From NCBI GenBank assembly GCA_963932545.1, contig CAWVRH010000017.1:1-43168 (forward strand): a stretch of DNA of 43,168 nt, read 5' to 3'. The notes under the pieces were generated by a model that ran no database searches, was not told where the DNA came from, and saw only the letters and a list, made by a program, of their open reading frames with translations. This document shows positions 1 through 6,695 of the stretch, in pieces. The first letter of the stretch is position 1; each line of letters starts with the position of its first letter. This DNA comes from UBA8337 sp963932545. GTDB lineage: Bacteria; Pseudomonadota; Alphaproteobacteria; RS24. Both the position numbers and the translations under genes were made by a program.

Positions 1-224
1 ATATTTTAGCCAACTATTTGGCAGGCTCTATTTATATATATGAAAGCAGGGTGTTATTTTGGGGTGGGGTGTCTCAGCTTTGTCTTCTCAAATTTATACC
101 TTTGCCCGGGCGTCCCAAGTTTAGGGTAGACCAGATGGTAGACCACATCACGGAATTAACTGCTTTCTAGGCCTGTTTGACAAATGGCACTTAAAATTAT
201 AATGTATAGAAATCAATTGCTTAG
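1..224. mobile_element. Distal end of a putative integrated element (no gene)
   Basis: This AT-richer stretch has no credible ORF. It ends at the point where tRNA-Leu sequence begins. When an element integrates into a tRNA gene, one end keeps the intact tRNA and the other carries only its 3' part. The fragment here reads left to right toward its CCA end, so the element should lie to the left and these bases would be its last part. Two copies of GGTAGACCA (125-133 and 137-145) could be integrase arm sites. The integrase itself is not in the window. The element is inferred from the broken tRNA only. Confidence 0.5.
125..145. repeat. GGTAGACCA direct repeat, possible integrase arm sites
   Basis: The 9-base sequence GGTAGACCA occurs at 125-133 and again at 137-145, a 12-base step, about 80 bases before the tRNA fragment. 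Short direct repeats at this distance from a core site are typical of tyrosine-integrase arm sites, but no integrase gene is in view to support it. Confidence 0.5.
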
Positions 225-275
225 GGTCGCTGTGGGGTAACACCCGTGGAAGTTCGAGTCTTCTCGGCCGCACCA
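220..275 (+). tRNA. 3' half of a tRNA-Leu gene (attachment-site remnant)
   Basis: From the anticodon loop onward this reads as a class II tRNA. It has the 3' strand of the anticodon stem (CGCTG, 228-232), a long variable arm with GGG/CCC pairing (about 234-245), a five-pair T stem around the loop TTCGAGT (249-265 region), the 3' acceptor strand CGGCCGC, discriminator A and an encoded CCA (273-275). The long variable arm with A73 and a GC-rich acceptor fits tRNA-Leu. The bases upstream (ATCAATTG) cannot pair with CGCTG, and no D arm or 5' acceptor strand is present, so the gene is not intact. The anticodon lies at or beyond the breakpoint and cannot be assigned. Best read as attR/attL of an element integrated at tRNA-Leu. 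Confidence 0.75.
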
Positions 276-291
276 GCCTCGCATTCTCTTC

Positions 292-323
292 GCTTTATGA
301 AATCGTTGCTTTATGAAATCGTT
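292..323. repeat. Perfect 16-bp tandem duplication
   Basis: GCTTTATGAAATCGTT occurs twice head to tail (292-307 and 308-323), 17 bases after the tRNA CCA end and just before the stop codon of the minus-strand gene at 331. It is non-coding. It may be a slippage duplication or a relic of integration and excision next to the attachment site. Confidence 0.9.
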
Positions 324-330
324 TTAGGTG

Positions 331-723
331 TCACAACACCATAATGGCAGCGGTTACAAAACCGGCCGTGGTGATGATGAAACTTGCCATGGCGCCGACG
401 CCAAAAACCGGGCCCGGCTTAAATTCGTCTGGCGGAGACATGGCGACGATGATGAAAGTAAACGGATTGGTGAACCCGCCAATCAGCATCGACCAGATAA
501 CCCAATCCGGATACACCACATCCAACTGCTTGGCGAGCAGATAAAAAGCGATAATCAGCAAAGCCATCAACAGAAAATCAATATGCGATTTAATAATGTG
601 ATCGCTAGATGGGAAGAGGCGCTGCAAGGCCGGAATGCGCATGATGCGAATGGCTGTGCCCATCCAGGCTAGGGCCAAAGAAATAATAATAAAAATGGAT
701 GCCCCAATAACAAGCAAAGACAT
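331..723 (-). CDS. Small integral membrane protein of unknown function
   Basis: A 130-residue protein read from the ATG at 723, which has a good Shine-Dalgarno (GGGAGG) 5-10 bases upstream. A longer reading frame to 801 has no such site and would add a non-conserved-looking leader. Hydrophobic segments suggest four membrane helices: about residues 2-20, 48-68, 75-95 and 105-128. Between the first two lies a basic stretch (RIMRIPALQRLF) followed by SSDHIIKSHIDF. No enzymatic motif is visible and I do not recognise the family. It is transcribed toward the tRNA fragment and divergently from the symporter at 912, so it is the first chromosomal gene next to the presumed attachment site. Confidence 0.7.
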   Translation of the reverse strand: MSLLVIGASIFIIISLALAWMGTAIRIMRIPALQRLFPSSDHIIKSHIDFLLMALLIIAFYLLAKQLDVVYPDWVIWSMLIGGFTNPFTFIIVAMSPPDEFKPGPVFGVGAMASFIITTAGFVTAAIMVL

Positions 724-911
724 AGTGCCTCCCGAAAATATAAAAAAACAAGCCCAAGGCTCCCAAAAACTCTTGCCAAAGGATAGCTTATTGGTCGCCA
801 AGGTCTAACGGTAAATGAAAGGCAGGGCGGTTTTTTTCTCTATTTTTCTTGGTTGTCGTTCTGGCAACTGCCTGACATACTTCGTCTGAAATTTGTATTT
901 GAGGAAGCTAC

Positions 912-2270
912 ATGTCGACGCCTTTAAGTAAAACCACCCTTAGTATGTATGGCCTCATGGGCGCGCCTCTGGCACTGGTTGGGTATCCAATCGCCATTTG
1001 GTTGCCGGTGTTTTATGCCAGTGAAATTGGCATTTCACTCGCCGCTGTGGCTACTATGTTGCTGTTGGCGAAATTGTCGGATGTGGTCACAGACCCGCTT
1101 GTCGGCACGCTTTCAGACCGCGCCAGAACCCGCTTTGGTCGACGCCGTCCTTTCATTTTATTTGGGGTTCCCATTTTATGTGGCTCTATTTGGATGCTGT
1201 TTGTGCCTATGGCTGACGCGGATGCCACCTATCTGCTCATCTGTATTGCCGGCATGTATATTGGCACCACTTTGGTGGGCTTGCCCTACGGCGCTTGGGG
1301 GGCGGAGTTGTCGCCCGATTATTATCAGCGCTCTCGGGTGACGGCATGGCGTGAGCAATTCACTCTGTTGGGACTTTTGGGCGCGGCGTTTATTCCGTTT
1401 TTGGTCGAGCAATATGGCGATGGCAGCACCGCCTCCATTATGCGCGGCATGGCCATCGCGATTTGTGTGGTGGCACCGCTTGCCGCGCTGGCGCTTATTT
1501 TCTTTGTGCGCGAAGTGCCCGCCGATGAAGATGCGCCGAGCGCGAGAGGGCAAAAGCCAGCCCAAAAACAAATGTCCTTTATGGCGGGTCTGGTGCGTGT
1601 ATGGCGCAATAAACCGATGCGCCTTGTTGTTGGGATGATTTTAATCGTCACCTTGGCGGAGGCCTTTCGCAACGCGCTATCCATTTTCTTTATGAAGTCG
1701 GTCATTCAAGCCAGCAGCGTTGGCACGCTTTATTTTGTCTATTTTATTGCCGGTCTCGCGGCTGTTCCAGCTTGGTTGTGGCTTGGCCGAAAACTTGGAA
1801 AGCACATTGCCTTCTCCATTTGCCTCATTACCGTAGCGATTATTTCGGCCATCAACATGGCCTTCACGGCCGATGACTATTGGTTGTTTGTTGCCTTTTT
1901 CATTGCGAAGGGCGCGTGTTTTGGCGGCTTGCAATTTTTGCCGCTGGCCATTTTGGCCGATGTTGTGGATGTGGAAACGGCTGAAACGGGCAAGGCGCGC
2001 GCAGGCTCCTACATTGCCTTCGCTAGCATGACGGCCAAAATATCGACGGCGGCAGGCACGTTTTTTGCCATTAGCGCGCTCTCTCTGACGGCCTTCAATG
2101 CCAAATTATTGTCGGATAATGCGTTCGAAGATTTGATGACGCTTCGAGTGTTTTACGCGATTGTGCCAGCGGTGTTTTTCATCGGCGCCATTATTCTGGC
2201 CGTCCGGTTTCCGCTCACCGCGCAAGTGCAGGCAGATTTACAAACCCGCATTCGAGAGAAACAGAGCTAA
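912..2270 (+). CDS. MFS sugar:cation symporter, GPH (MelB-like) family
   Basis: A 452-residue polytopic inner-membrane transporter with about 12 helices. The N-terminal half carries the glycoside-pentoside-hexuronide signature SDVVTDPLVGTLSDRARTRF, with the Asp residues that in MelB-type carriers couple cation to sugar, followed by GRRRPFI in the loop between helices 2 and 3. A basic central loop (about residues 205-225) separates the two six-helix bundles. GPH carriers import glycosides, pentosides or uronides with H+ or Na+. The substrate cannot be read here because no glycosidase is adjacent. The ATG at 912 has GAGGAA at 901-906. A 57-codon ORF starts five bases after the stop and is probably co-translated. 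Confidence 0.88.
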   Translation: MSTPLSKTTLSMYGLMGAPLALVGYPIAIWLPVFYASEIGISLAAVATMLLLAKLSDVVTDPLVGTLSDRARTRFGRRRPFILFGVPILCGSIWMLFVPMADADATYLLICIAGMYIGTTLVGLPYGAWGAELSPDYYQRSRVTAWREQFTLLGLLGAAFIPFLVEQYGDGSTASIMRGMAIAICVVAPLAALALIFFVREVPADEDAPSARGQKPAQKQMSFMAGLVRVWRNKPMRLVVGMILIVTLAEAFRNALSIFFMKSVIQASSVGTLYFVYFIAGLAAVPAWLWLGRKLGKHIAFSICLITVAIISAINMAFTADDYWLFVAFFIAKGACFGGLQFLPLAILADVVDVETAETGKARAGSYIAFASMTAKISTAAGTFFAISALSLTAFNAKLLSDNAFEDLMTLRVFYAIVPAVFFIGAIILAVRFPLTAQVQADLQTRIREKQS

Positions 2271-2275
2271 GCACT

Positions 2276-2449
2276 ATGGCTAGAGACGACCCGAAAAACG
2301 CGCACAAAAAATCGCCGATCGAAAAATCGACCGACGATACTGTGTTGTTTTTCAGAAAACCTCCGAAACCAAATCCAGCCTTAGACGTGGCTTGGTTTTA
2401 TGACGAAGAAGAGTTCTTCTCCGAACATATGGATGAATTCGACTGGTGA
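2276..2449 (+). CDS. Small acidic-tailed protein, 57 aa, unknown function
   Basis: An uninterrupted ORF starts at ATG 2276, five bases after the symporter stop, and ends with TGA at 2447-2449. The N-terminal third is charged and lysine-rich (residues 1-20). A middle block, VLFFRKPPKPNP, is followed by an aromatic/acidic tail (DVAWFYDEEEFF and a C-terminal EFDW). No signal peptide or membrane helix is visible. No separate Shine-Dalgarno is obvious, so translation is probably coupled to the transporter. The tight spacing and non-random charge layout favour a real gene. I do not recognise the family; a partner or regulator of the transporter is only a guess. Confidence 0.55.
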   Translation: MARDDPKNAHKKSPIEKSTDDTVLFFRKPPKPNPALDVAWFYDEEEFFSEHMDEFDW

Positions 2450-2466
2450 TTTAAAACTTGCCTCTG

Positions 2467-2841
2467 TTAAACGAGGGCGGCGCCGATAAGATACAAATGC
2501 ACAATCGAAACAAGCCAGATAATCGTGCGTACATGGCGCAAGCCCATGGCATAAACAACCAGATAGGCCACGCGTAGGCCAAGCCAAATGGCAGCCGTTT
2601 CGGCGACGGCGGCATTGCTGCTAATGGCAATTAGGGCCAGAGGGATAAAAATCAACAAGCTCTCTTGCAAGTTGGAGCTGGCGCGACGGATGCGCTGCAC
2701 AACGAGGGAAACCTCTGGTTGCTCGTCGCGCGGGCCTACCAAAAAGTCTAAGTTCAGCTCTTTGCGTAGCACGCCGATAAGCGATGGCAACATCAGGCCA
2801 ACAACATAAAACACCAAAGTGGCAAATAGAATTTCAATCAT
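2467..2841 (-). CDS. MAPEG family membrane protein
   Basis: A 124-residue protein with four predicted helices, matching the usual size of bacterial MAPEG proteins (membrane-associated eicosanoid/glutathione metabolism fold). The diagnostic block is RRASSNLQESLLIFIPLALI at about residues 52-71: the Arg, Asn-x-x-Glu and hydrophobic run lie in the helix that binds glutathione in eukaryotic members. It is followed by AAIWLGLRVAYLVVY at about residues 83-97. The ATG at 2841 has a strong GGAGGAG about eight bases upstream. Bacterial members are mostly uncharacterised and their glutathione activity is not established. It converges with the symporter unit and diverges from mgtE. Confidence 0.8.
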   Translation of the reverse strand: MIEILFATLVFYVVGLMLPSLIGVLRKELNLDFLVGPRDEQPEVSLVVQRIRRASSNLQESLLIFIPLALIAISSNAAVAETAAIWLGLRVAYLVVYAMGLRHVRTIIWLVSIVHLYLIGAALV

Positions 2842-2970
2842 AATAAATCTCCTCCAATGGGCCGAATCATTCGGCTACATTATGTTAGGGCGATAATTTT
2901 GCTGCGTCATTCGCCATTTTGCTTCATATAGCGAAGAGGCCATAATAGTCAGCCCCTTCAACCGCCGCAT

Positions 2971-4374
2971 GTGAAAGGCAAACCCGTGATAGATAGCGCA
3001 GCCGATACGCCGCACGAAGGCGATTACCTTGGCTCAGATGAGTTAACTAGCGAACGCTTTGAAGCGGTTCGCCAGCTCGTCTTAGCGCAAGATCGCGTGG
3101 GGCTTATGGCGGCGTTTGAAGACCGCCACGAGGCCGATATTGCCGAGCTGATTACCCTTTTGCAGCCAGATTTGCGCCGCACGCTTATCGAGCTGATGGG
3201 GTCTGATTTGGCGCCAGAAGTGTTTGCCGAATTTGATGATAACATCCGCGATGCCGCCCTAGAGGCCGTCGATAGTGATACGTTGGCGGCCACGGTTCAG
3301 CAATTGGATAGCGATGACGCGGTTTTCGTTTTGGAAGACATGGATGTCGCAGACCGAGACGAGGTCTTACAAAGAATTCCAACTTCCGATCGCTTGTTGT
3401 TGCAACGGTCTCTAGATTTCCCAGAAGACAGCGCGGGTCGTTTGATGCAAACCGAGTTTGTTGCGGTGCCGCCGTTCTGGACCGTGGGCCAAACCATCAA
3501 ACATTTGCGCGAAGCCGAGGGTCTGCCGAACGAATTTTTGGAGCTTTTTGTTACCGACCCCACGCATACCCCGCTTGGGGTGGTGCATTTGTCGGAGCTT
3601 TTGCGCTCGCAACGCCGCGTTGTCGTGGAAACTTTGCTGCATGATGATTTTACGATTATCGCCTGCGATACCGACCGTGAAGAAGTGGCGCGCCTGTTTG
3701 AGCGTTATAATTTGGTCAGCGCGCCGGTGGTCGATGAAGACCAACGCTTGCTGGGCGTCATCACCGCCGATGATGTATTCGAGGTGATTGCCGAGGAAGC
3801 TGGCGAAGATATTTTGCGCCTCGGCGGCGTTGGCGATGAAGCGGTGAGCGATAGTGTTTTCGAAGCGGCGCGCGGTCGTGCCTCTTGGTTGTTTTTAAAC
3901 CTGATGACGGCTATCGCGGCTTCTTTGGTAATTGGCCTGTTCGATGCCTCTATTGAGCGCATGGTGGCGCTGGCTGTGCTGATGCCGATTGTGGCTTCGA
4001 TGGGCGGCAATGCGGGCACTCAGACGCTTACCATCACGGTGCGAGGCCTAGCGACGCAAGAGCTGATGCCGGTAAACGTGGCTCGGGTGGTGTGGCGCGA
4101 ATTTGGCGTCGGGGTTTTCAACGGCGTGGTCTTTGCCGTTGTTGCAGGGCTTTTGGGCGCCTATTGGTTTGACGATGTTTTATTGGGCGCTGTCTTAGCG
4201 GCGGCTATGGTGGTTAACCTTGTGGTGGCGGCTTTGGCGGGTATTTTAATTCCTGTGGGACTAGATCGCGCAGGCATTGACCCAGCCGTGGCGTCGAGTG
4301 TGTTTGTCACGACGGTTACCGATGTCATCGGCTTCTTGACGTTCTTAGGATTTGCCACTTTGTTCTTGTTCTAA
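2971..4374 (+). CDS. mgtE: Magnesium transporter MgtE
   Basis: A 467-residue Mg2+ channel of the inner membrane. Domain order is typical: a helical MgtE N domain (about residues 30-140), two CBS domains (about 150-275; ITADDVFEVI closes the second) and five transmembrane helices (about 300-467). The membrane part carries the family motif MPIVASMGGNAGTQTLT around residues 338-355. The cytosolic N and CBS domains sense Mg2+ and close the pore in characterised members. The frame opens with GTG at 2971; a second GTG at 2986 is possible and has AAAGGC ahead of it, and neither has a strong Shine-Dalgarno. The stop lies inside a 24-bp tandem duplication. Confidence 0.93.
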   Translation: MKGKPVIDSAADTPHEGDYLGSDELTSERFEAVRQLVLAQDRVGLMAAFEDRHEADIAELITLLQPDLRRTLIELMGSDLAPEVFAEFDDNIRDAALEAVDSDTLAATVQQLDSDDAVFVLEDMDVADRDEVLQRIPTSDRLLLQRSLDFPEDSAGRLMQTEFVAVPPFWTVGQTIKHLREAEGLPNEFLELFVTDPTHTPLGVVHLSELLRSQRRVVVETLLHDDFTIIACDTDREEVARLFERYNLVSAPVVDEDQRLLGVITADDVFEVIAEEAGEDILRLGGVGDEAVSDSVFEAARGRASWLFLNLMTAIAASLVIGLFDASIERMVALAVLMPIVASMGGNAGTQTLTITVRGLATQELMPVNVARVVWREFGVGVFNGVVFAVVAGLLGAYWFDDVLLGAVLAAAMVVNLVVAALAGILIPVGLDRAGIDPAVASSVFVTTVTDVIGFLTFLGFATLFLF

Positions 4375-4415
4375 GCAAGGTTTGGGTTTTTGTTCTGAGC
4401 AAGGTTTGGGTTTTG
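4368..4415. repeat. 24-bp tandem duplication across the mgtE stop
   Basis: Two near-identical 24-base units (4368-4391 and 4392-4415; core GAGCAAGGTTTGGGTTTT or AAGCAAGG...) differ mainly at one base, which changes the mgtE stop TAA in copy 1 to TGA in copy 2. A weaker third echo (AAGTTTGGGT) follows to about 4434. The unit brings its own stop codon, so duplication leaves MgtE unchanged. Confidence 0.85.
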
Positions 4416-4480
4416 TTTTAATTAAAGTTTGGGTCACTTAAGCGCTTGCGTTTAAAGCGGTAGTTGTTTGGGATAGGAAT

Positions 4481-5422
4481 ATGATGCAACGGTTTTTCAC
4501 CTCAGTTTTGGCGCTTCTTTTAGTGTCGTTAAGTGGGCTGGTTTCGGCTCAAGCTGAGTGGCGCGAAGGCACGGCCTTGCCTACGGCTGTGCCCAATGCT
4601 GTGGCTACTGAGATGGATGGAAAGCTATTCATCATGAGCGGTAAGCTGGGGCAGGGGCTGCGCAGTTTTTTCGAGCAATATGATATTCGCGGCGATGGCT
4701 GGCGTCCGTTAACGCCGCTGCCTGTGGGGCTTTCGCACTTCGCGATTGCCTCTGGCACTGGGCGTGTCTTTGTCTCCGGCGGGCGCGAAAACGAGAACGC
4801 GCGCCTCAGCACAGACCTCTGGATGTATGCGCCCGATACAGCCGTATGGCTAAAGCTTGGCAATTTGCCGTCTTCGCGCGCCGATCACATCAGCGTGTTT
4901 GATAGAGACCGTGTGTTTTTAATCGGTGGCATTGGCAAAGATGCAGGGCGCGTGCAGAGCTATAATTTGGGCACAGGCAAATGGGCCAATTGGAAAAACC
5001 CAATGCCGATACCCGTGTCCAATGCGGCTTTCACGCGACTTGGCGATGAAGTGATTGTGGCCGGTGGCAAAAGCACATCTGGGCGTCCGGTCAAGGCGGT
5101 GCAGGGGTTTAATTTAAAGACCGGTCAATGGCGCAAATTGCCAGATTTACCGATTGCAGTCATCGGCGGCGCCTTGGGCGTGCTGCGCGATGGCTTGCAT
5201 TTTGCTGGCGGTTTCAGCCCGGCCAGCGGCAAAGTGTTGGGTAGCCACAATCGTCTGGTGGGCCAACGCTGGCAACGCCAAGCGCCTATGCCTGGCGGGG
5301 GGCGTCATCGGATGGCCTATCATGCTTCCGACGATAAATTCATCCTGATTGGTGGGGCGATTGGCGGCGGTTTTTATGCCCTGTTTACCGCGTCCGACCG
5401 CGTATCGATTTTTACCCCGTAA
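4481..5422 (+). CDS. Exported Kelch-repeat beta-propeller protein
   Basis: A 313-residue protein with a signal peptide at residues 1-26 (hydrophobic core SVLALLLVSLSGLVS, cleavage near AQA). The mature part shows repeated Kelch blades: a short beta segment ending in GG or SGG, then W and a turn, for example KLFIMSGK, RVFVSGG, RVFLIGG, EVIVAGG, LHFAGG and KFILIGG, each about 45-50 residues apart, suggesting six blades. The fold is shared by galactose-oxidase-like and sialic-acid-mutarotase-like proteins, but no copper ligands or other catalytic residues are evident. It probably acts in the periplasm in binding or sugar epimerisation. ATG ATG at 4481/4484 follows GGATAGGAAT. DUF1489 begins five bases after the stop. 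Confidence 0.8.
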   Translation: MMQRFFTSVLALLLVSLSGLVSAQAEWREGTALPTAVPNAVATEMDGKLFIMSGKLGQGLRSFFEQYDIRGDGWRPLTPLPVGLSHFAIASGTGRVFVSGGRENENARLSTDLWMYAPDTAVWLKLGNLPSSRADHISVFDRDRVFLIGGIGKDAGRVQSYNLGTGKWANWKNPMPIPVSNAAFTRLGDEVIVAGGKSTSGRPVKAVQGFNLKTGQWRKLPDLPIAVIGGALGVLRDGLHFAGGFSPASGKVLGSHNRLVGQRWQRQAPMPGGGRHRMAYHASDDKFILIGGAIGGGFYALFTASDRVSIFTP

Positions 5423-5427
5423 GTCAT

Positions 5428-5847
5428 ATGAGCGTAAACCTAGTAAAATTATGTGTAGGCGCTGAGGACATCAGCGATTTAGTAAACTGGCAAAACCGCC
5501 TGCAGGCTACCTATGGCAAAGTGTTTCACACCACACGCATGGTGCCCAAACGGCAGGGAGACTTGCTAGAAGGCGGCTCCCTTTACTGGGTTATCAAGCG
5601 TCAAATTCGGGTGCGCCAGCAGATTATAGACATTGAAGAGTTCGTCGACGACCAAGGCGTTCGTCGCTGTCATTTGCATCTAGACCCTGAGCTGGTGCAT
5701 ACGCGCCTGCAAGCGCGCCGACCCTTTCAGGGTTGGCGTTACTTGACCAAAGAAGATGCTCCCATCGATACGCCTAATAATACGGAAGTCGATGAAGATA
5801 TGCCCGAAGACTTGCGCCAAGAGTTAACCGATATGGGTTTGCTTTAG
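5428..5847 (+). CDS. DUF1489 family protein
   Basis: A 139-residue soluble protein opening with VNLVKLCVGAEDISDL, the hallmark of the alphaproteobacterial DUF1489 family, and with the family's central segment (GGSLYWVIKRQIRVRQQI, about residues 51-68) and a C-terminal LRQELTDMGLL. Function is unknown. Length agrees with the family. It starts five bases after the Kelch gene, without an obvious Shine-Dalgarno, so translation may be coupled. It converges with panC, the two stops being eight bases apart. Confidence 0.85.
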   Translation: MSVNLVKLCVGAEDISDLVNWQNRLQATYGKVFHTTRMVPKRQGDLLEGGSLYWVIKRQIRVRQQIIDIEEFVDDQGVRRCHLHLDPELVHTRLQARRPFQGWRYLTKEDAPIDTPNNTEVDEDMPEDLRQELTDMGLL

Positions 5848-5854
5848 GTAGCCC

Positions 5855-6694
5855 TTAAATAGCAGGACTATTGTCAAGCAAGCGGGTTTCGCCCAAGCGA
5901 GCGACAATCAAAGCGCGGCGCGTGATTGTTTTCGCATCGGGCACGCCAAGCGTCTCCGCATCGCGGATGCAGGCGTAATCTACTTTGGTAAATCCAGCTT
6001 CCAGCAAAGCCTGTTTGGCCTCGGCTTCCGCTATGGCGGCACTGGCCGGATGATTGGCCAATTGGCGTAAAATAACATTGAGCTGGGCGGCTATTTTTCT
6101 TTGCTCAGAATCCAAATATACATTGCGCGACGACATGGCCAGCCCATCGGCTTCGCGCATAATCTCGCCGGCCATAATCTCGACGGGCAGATTGAGATCG
6201 GCCACCATGCGGCGGATGACGCTTAATTGCTGATAATCTTTCTCGCCGAAAATCGCCACATCGGTTTGTGTCTGGGTGAGTAATTTCAAAACAATCAAAG
6301 CAACGCCGCCAAAGAAATGCGGGCGTTCTTCGCTTTCTAAACCCAGCGCTGGGCCGTCCATGGTAATGCCCGTGACAAACCCTTCGGGATACATAGCCTC
6401 TGCCATGGGGGCAAAAACAGCATCTGTCTTGGTGGTCTCAAGTGCGGCCAAGTCAGTTGCCTCTTGGCGCGGGTAGGTGGACAGGTCTTCATGCGCGGCG
6501 AATTGCGTTGGGTTGACGAAAATAGACACGATTACTTTATCGGCGTTTTGCGCGATGGCCTCCACCAAGGATAAGTGGCCGGCGTGCAAGGCGCCCATGG
6601 TCGGCACAAGCCCCACACGCAGCCCGTCTGCTTTCCATGCTCCCACTTGCGCGCGCATATCTTCAAGGGTGCGATGAAGGCCAAGGCTCGACAT
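5855..6694 (-). CDS. panC: Pantoate--beta-alanine ligase
   Basis: A 279-residue pantothenate synthetase joining pantoate and beta-alanine with ATP, the last step of vitamin B5 synthesis, in the cytosol. The nucleotide-binding HIGH-type motif is LVPTMGALHAGH (about residues 28-39). Other family blocks follow: VSIFVNPTQF, RPHFFGGVA, FGEKDYQQL and the KMSKS-like AMSSRN (about 189-194). Length and layout are normal. It starts one base after the aldehyde dehydrogenase stop, so it is the third gene of an SDR-ALDH-panC unit. panB is not in the window. Confidence 0.95.
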   Translation of the reverse strand: MSSLGLHRTLEDMRAQVGAWKADGLRVGLVPTMGALHAGHLSLVEAIAQNADKVIVSIFVNPTQFAAHEDLSTYPRQEATDLAALETTKTDAVFAPMAEAMYPEGFVTGITMDGPALGLESEERPHFFGGVALIVLKLLTQTQTDVAIFGEKDYQQLSVIRRMVADLNLPVEIMAGEIMREADGLAMSSRNVYLDSEQRKIAAQLNVILRQLANHPASAAIAEAEAKQALLEAGFTKVDYACIRDAETLGVPDAKTITRRALIVARLGETRLLDNSPAI

Positions 6695-6695
6695 A

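Noticed and set aside
220..275. An intact tRNA gene
   Set aside because: The 5' acceptor strand, D arm and 5' anticodon-stem strand are not present upstream; only the 3' half matches.
2842..2970. Mg2+ riboswitch ahead of mgtE
   Set aside because: Only about 129 bases lie between the divergent genes and no M-box or other recognisable conserved helices are seen; a GTG start without leader structure is the simpler reading.
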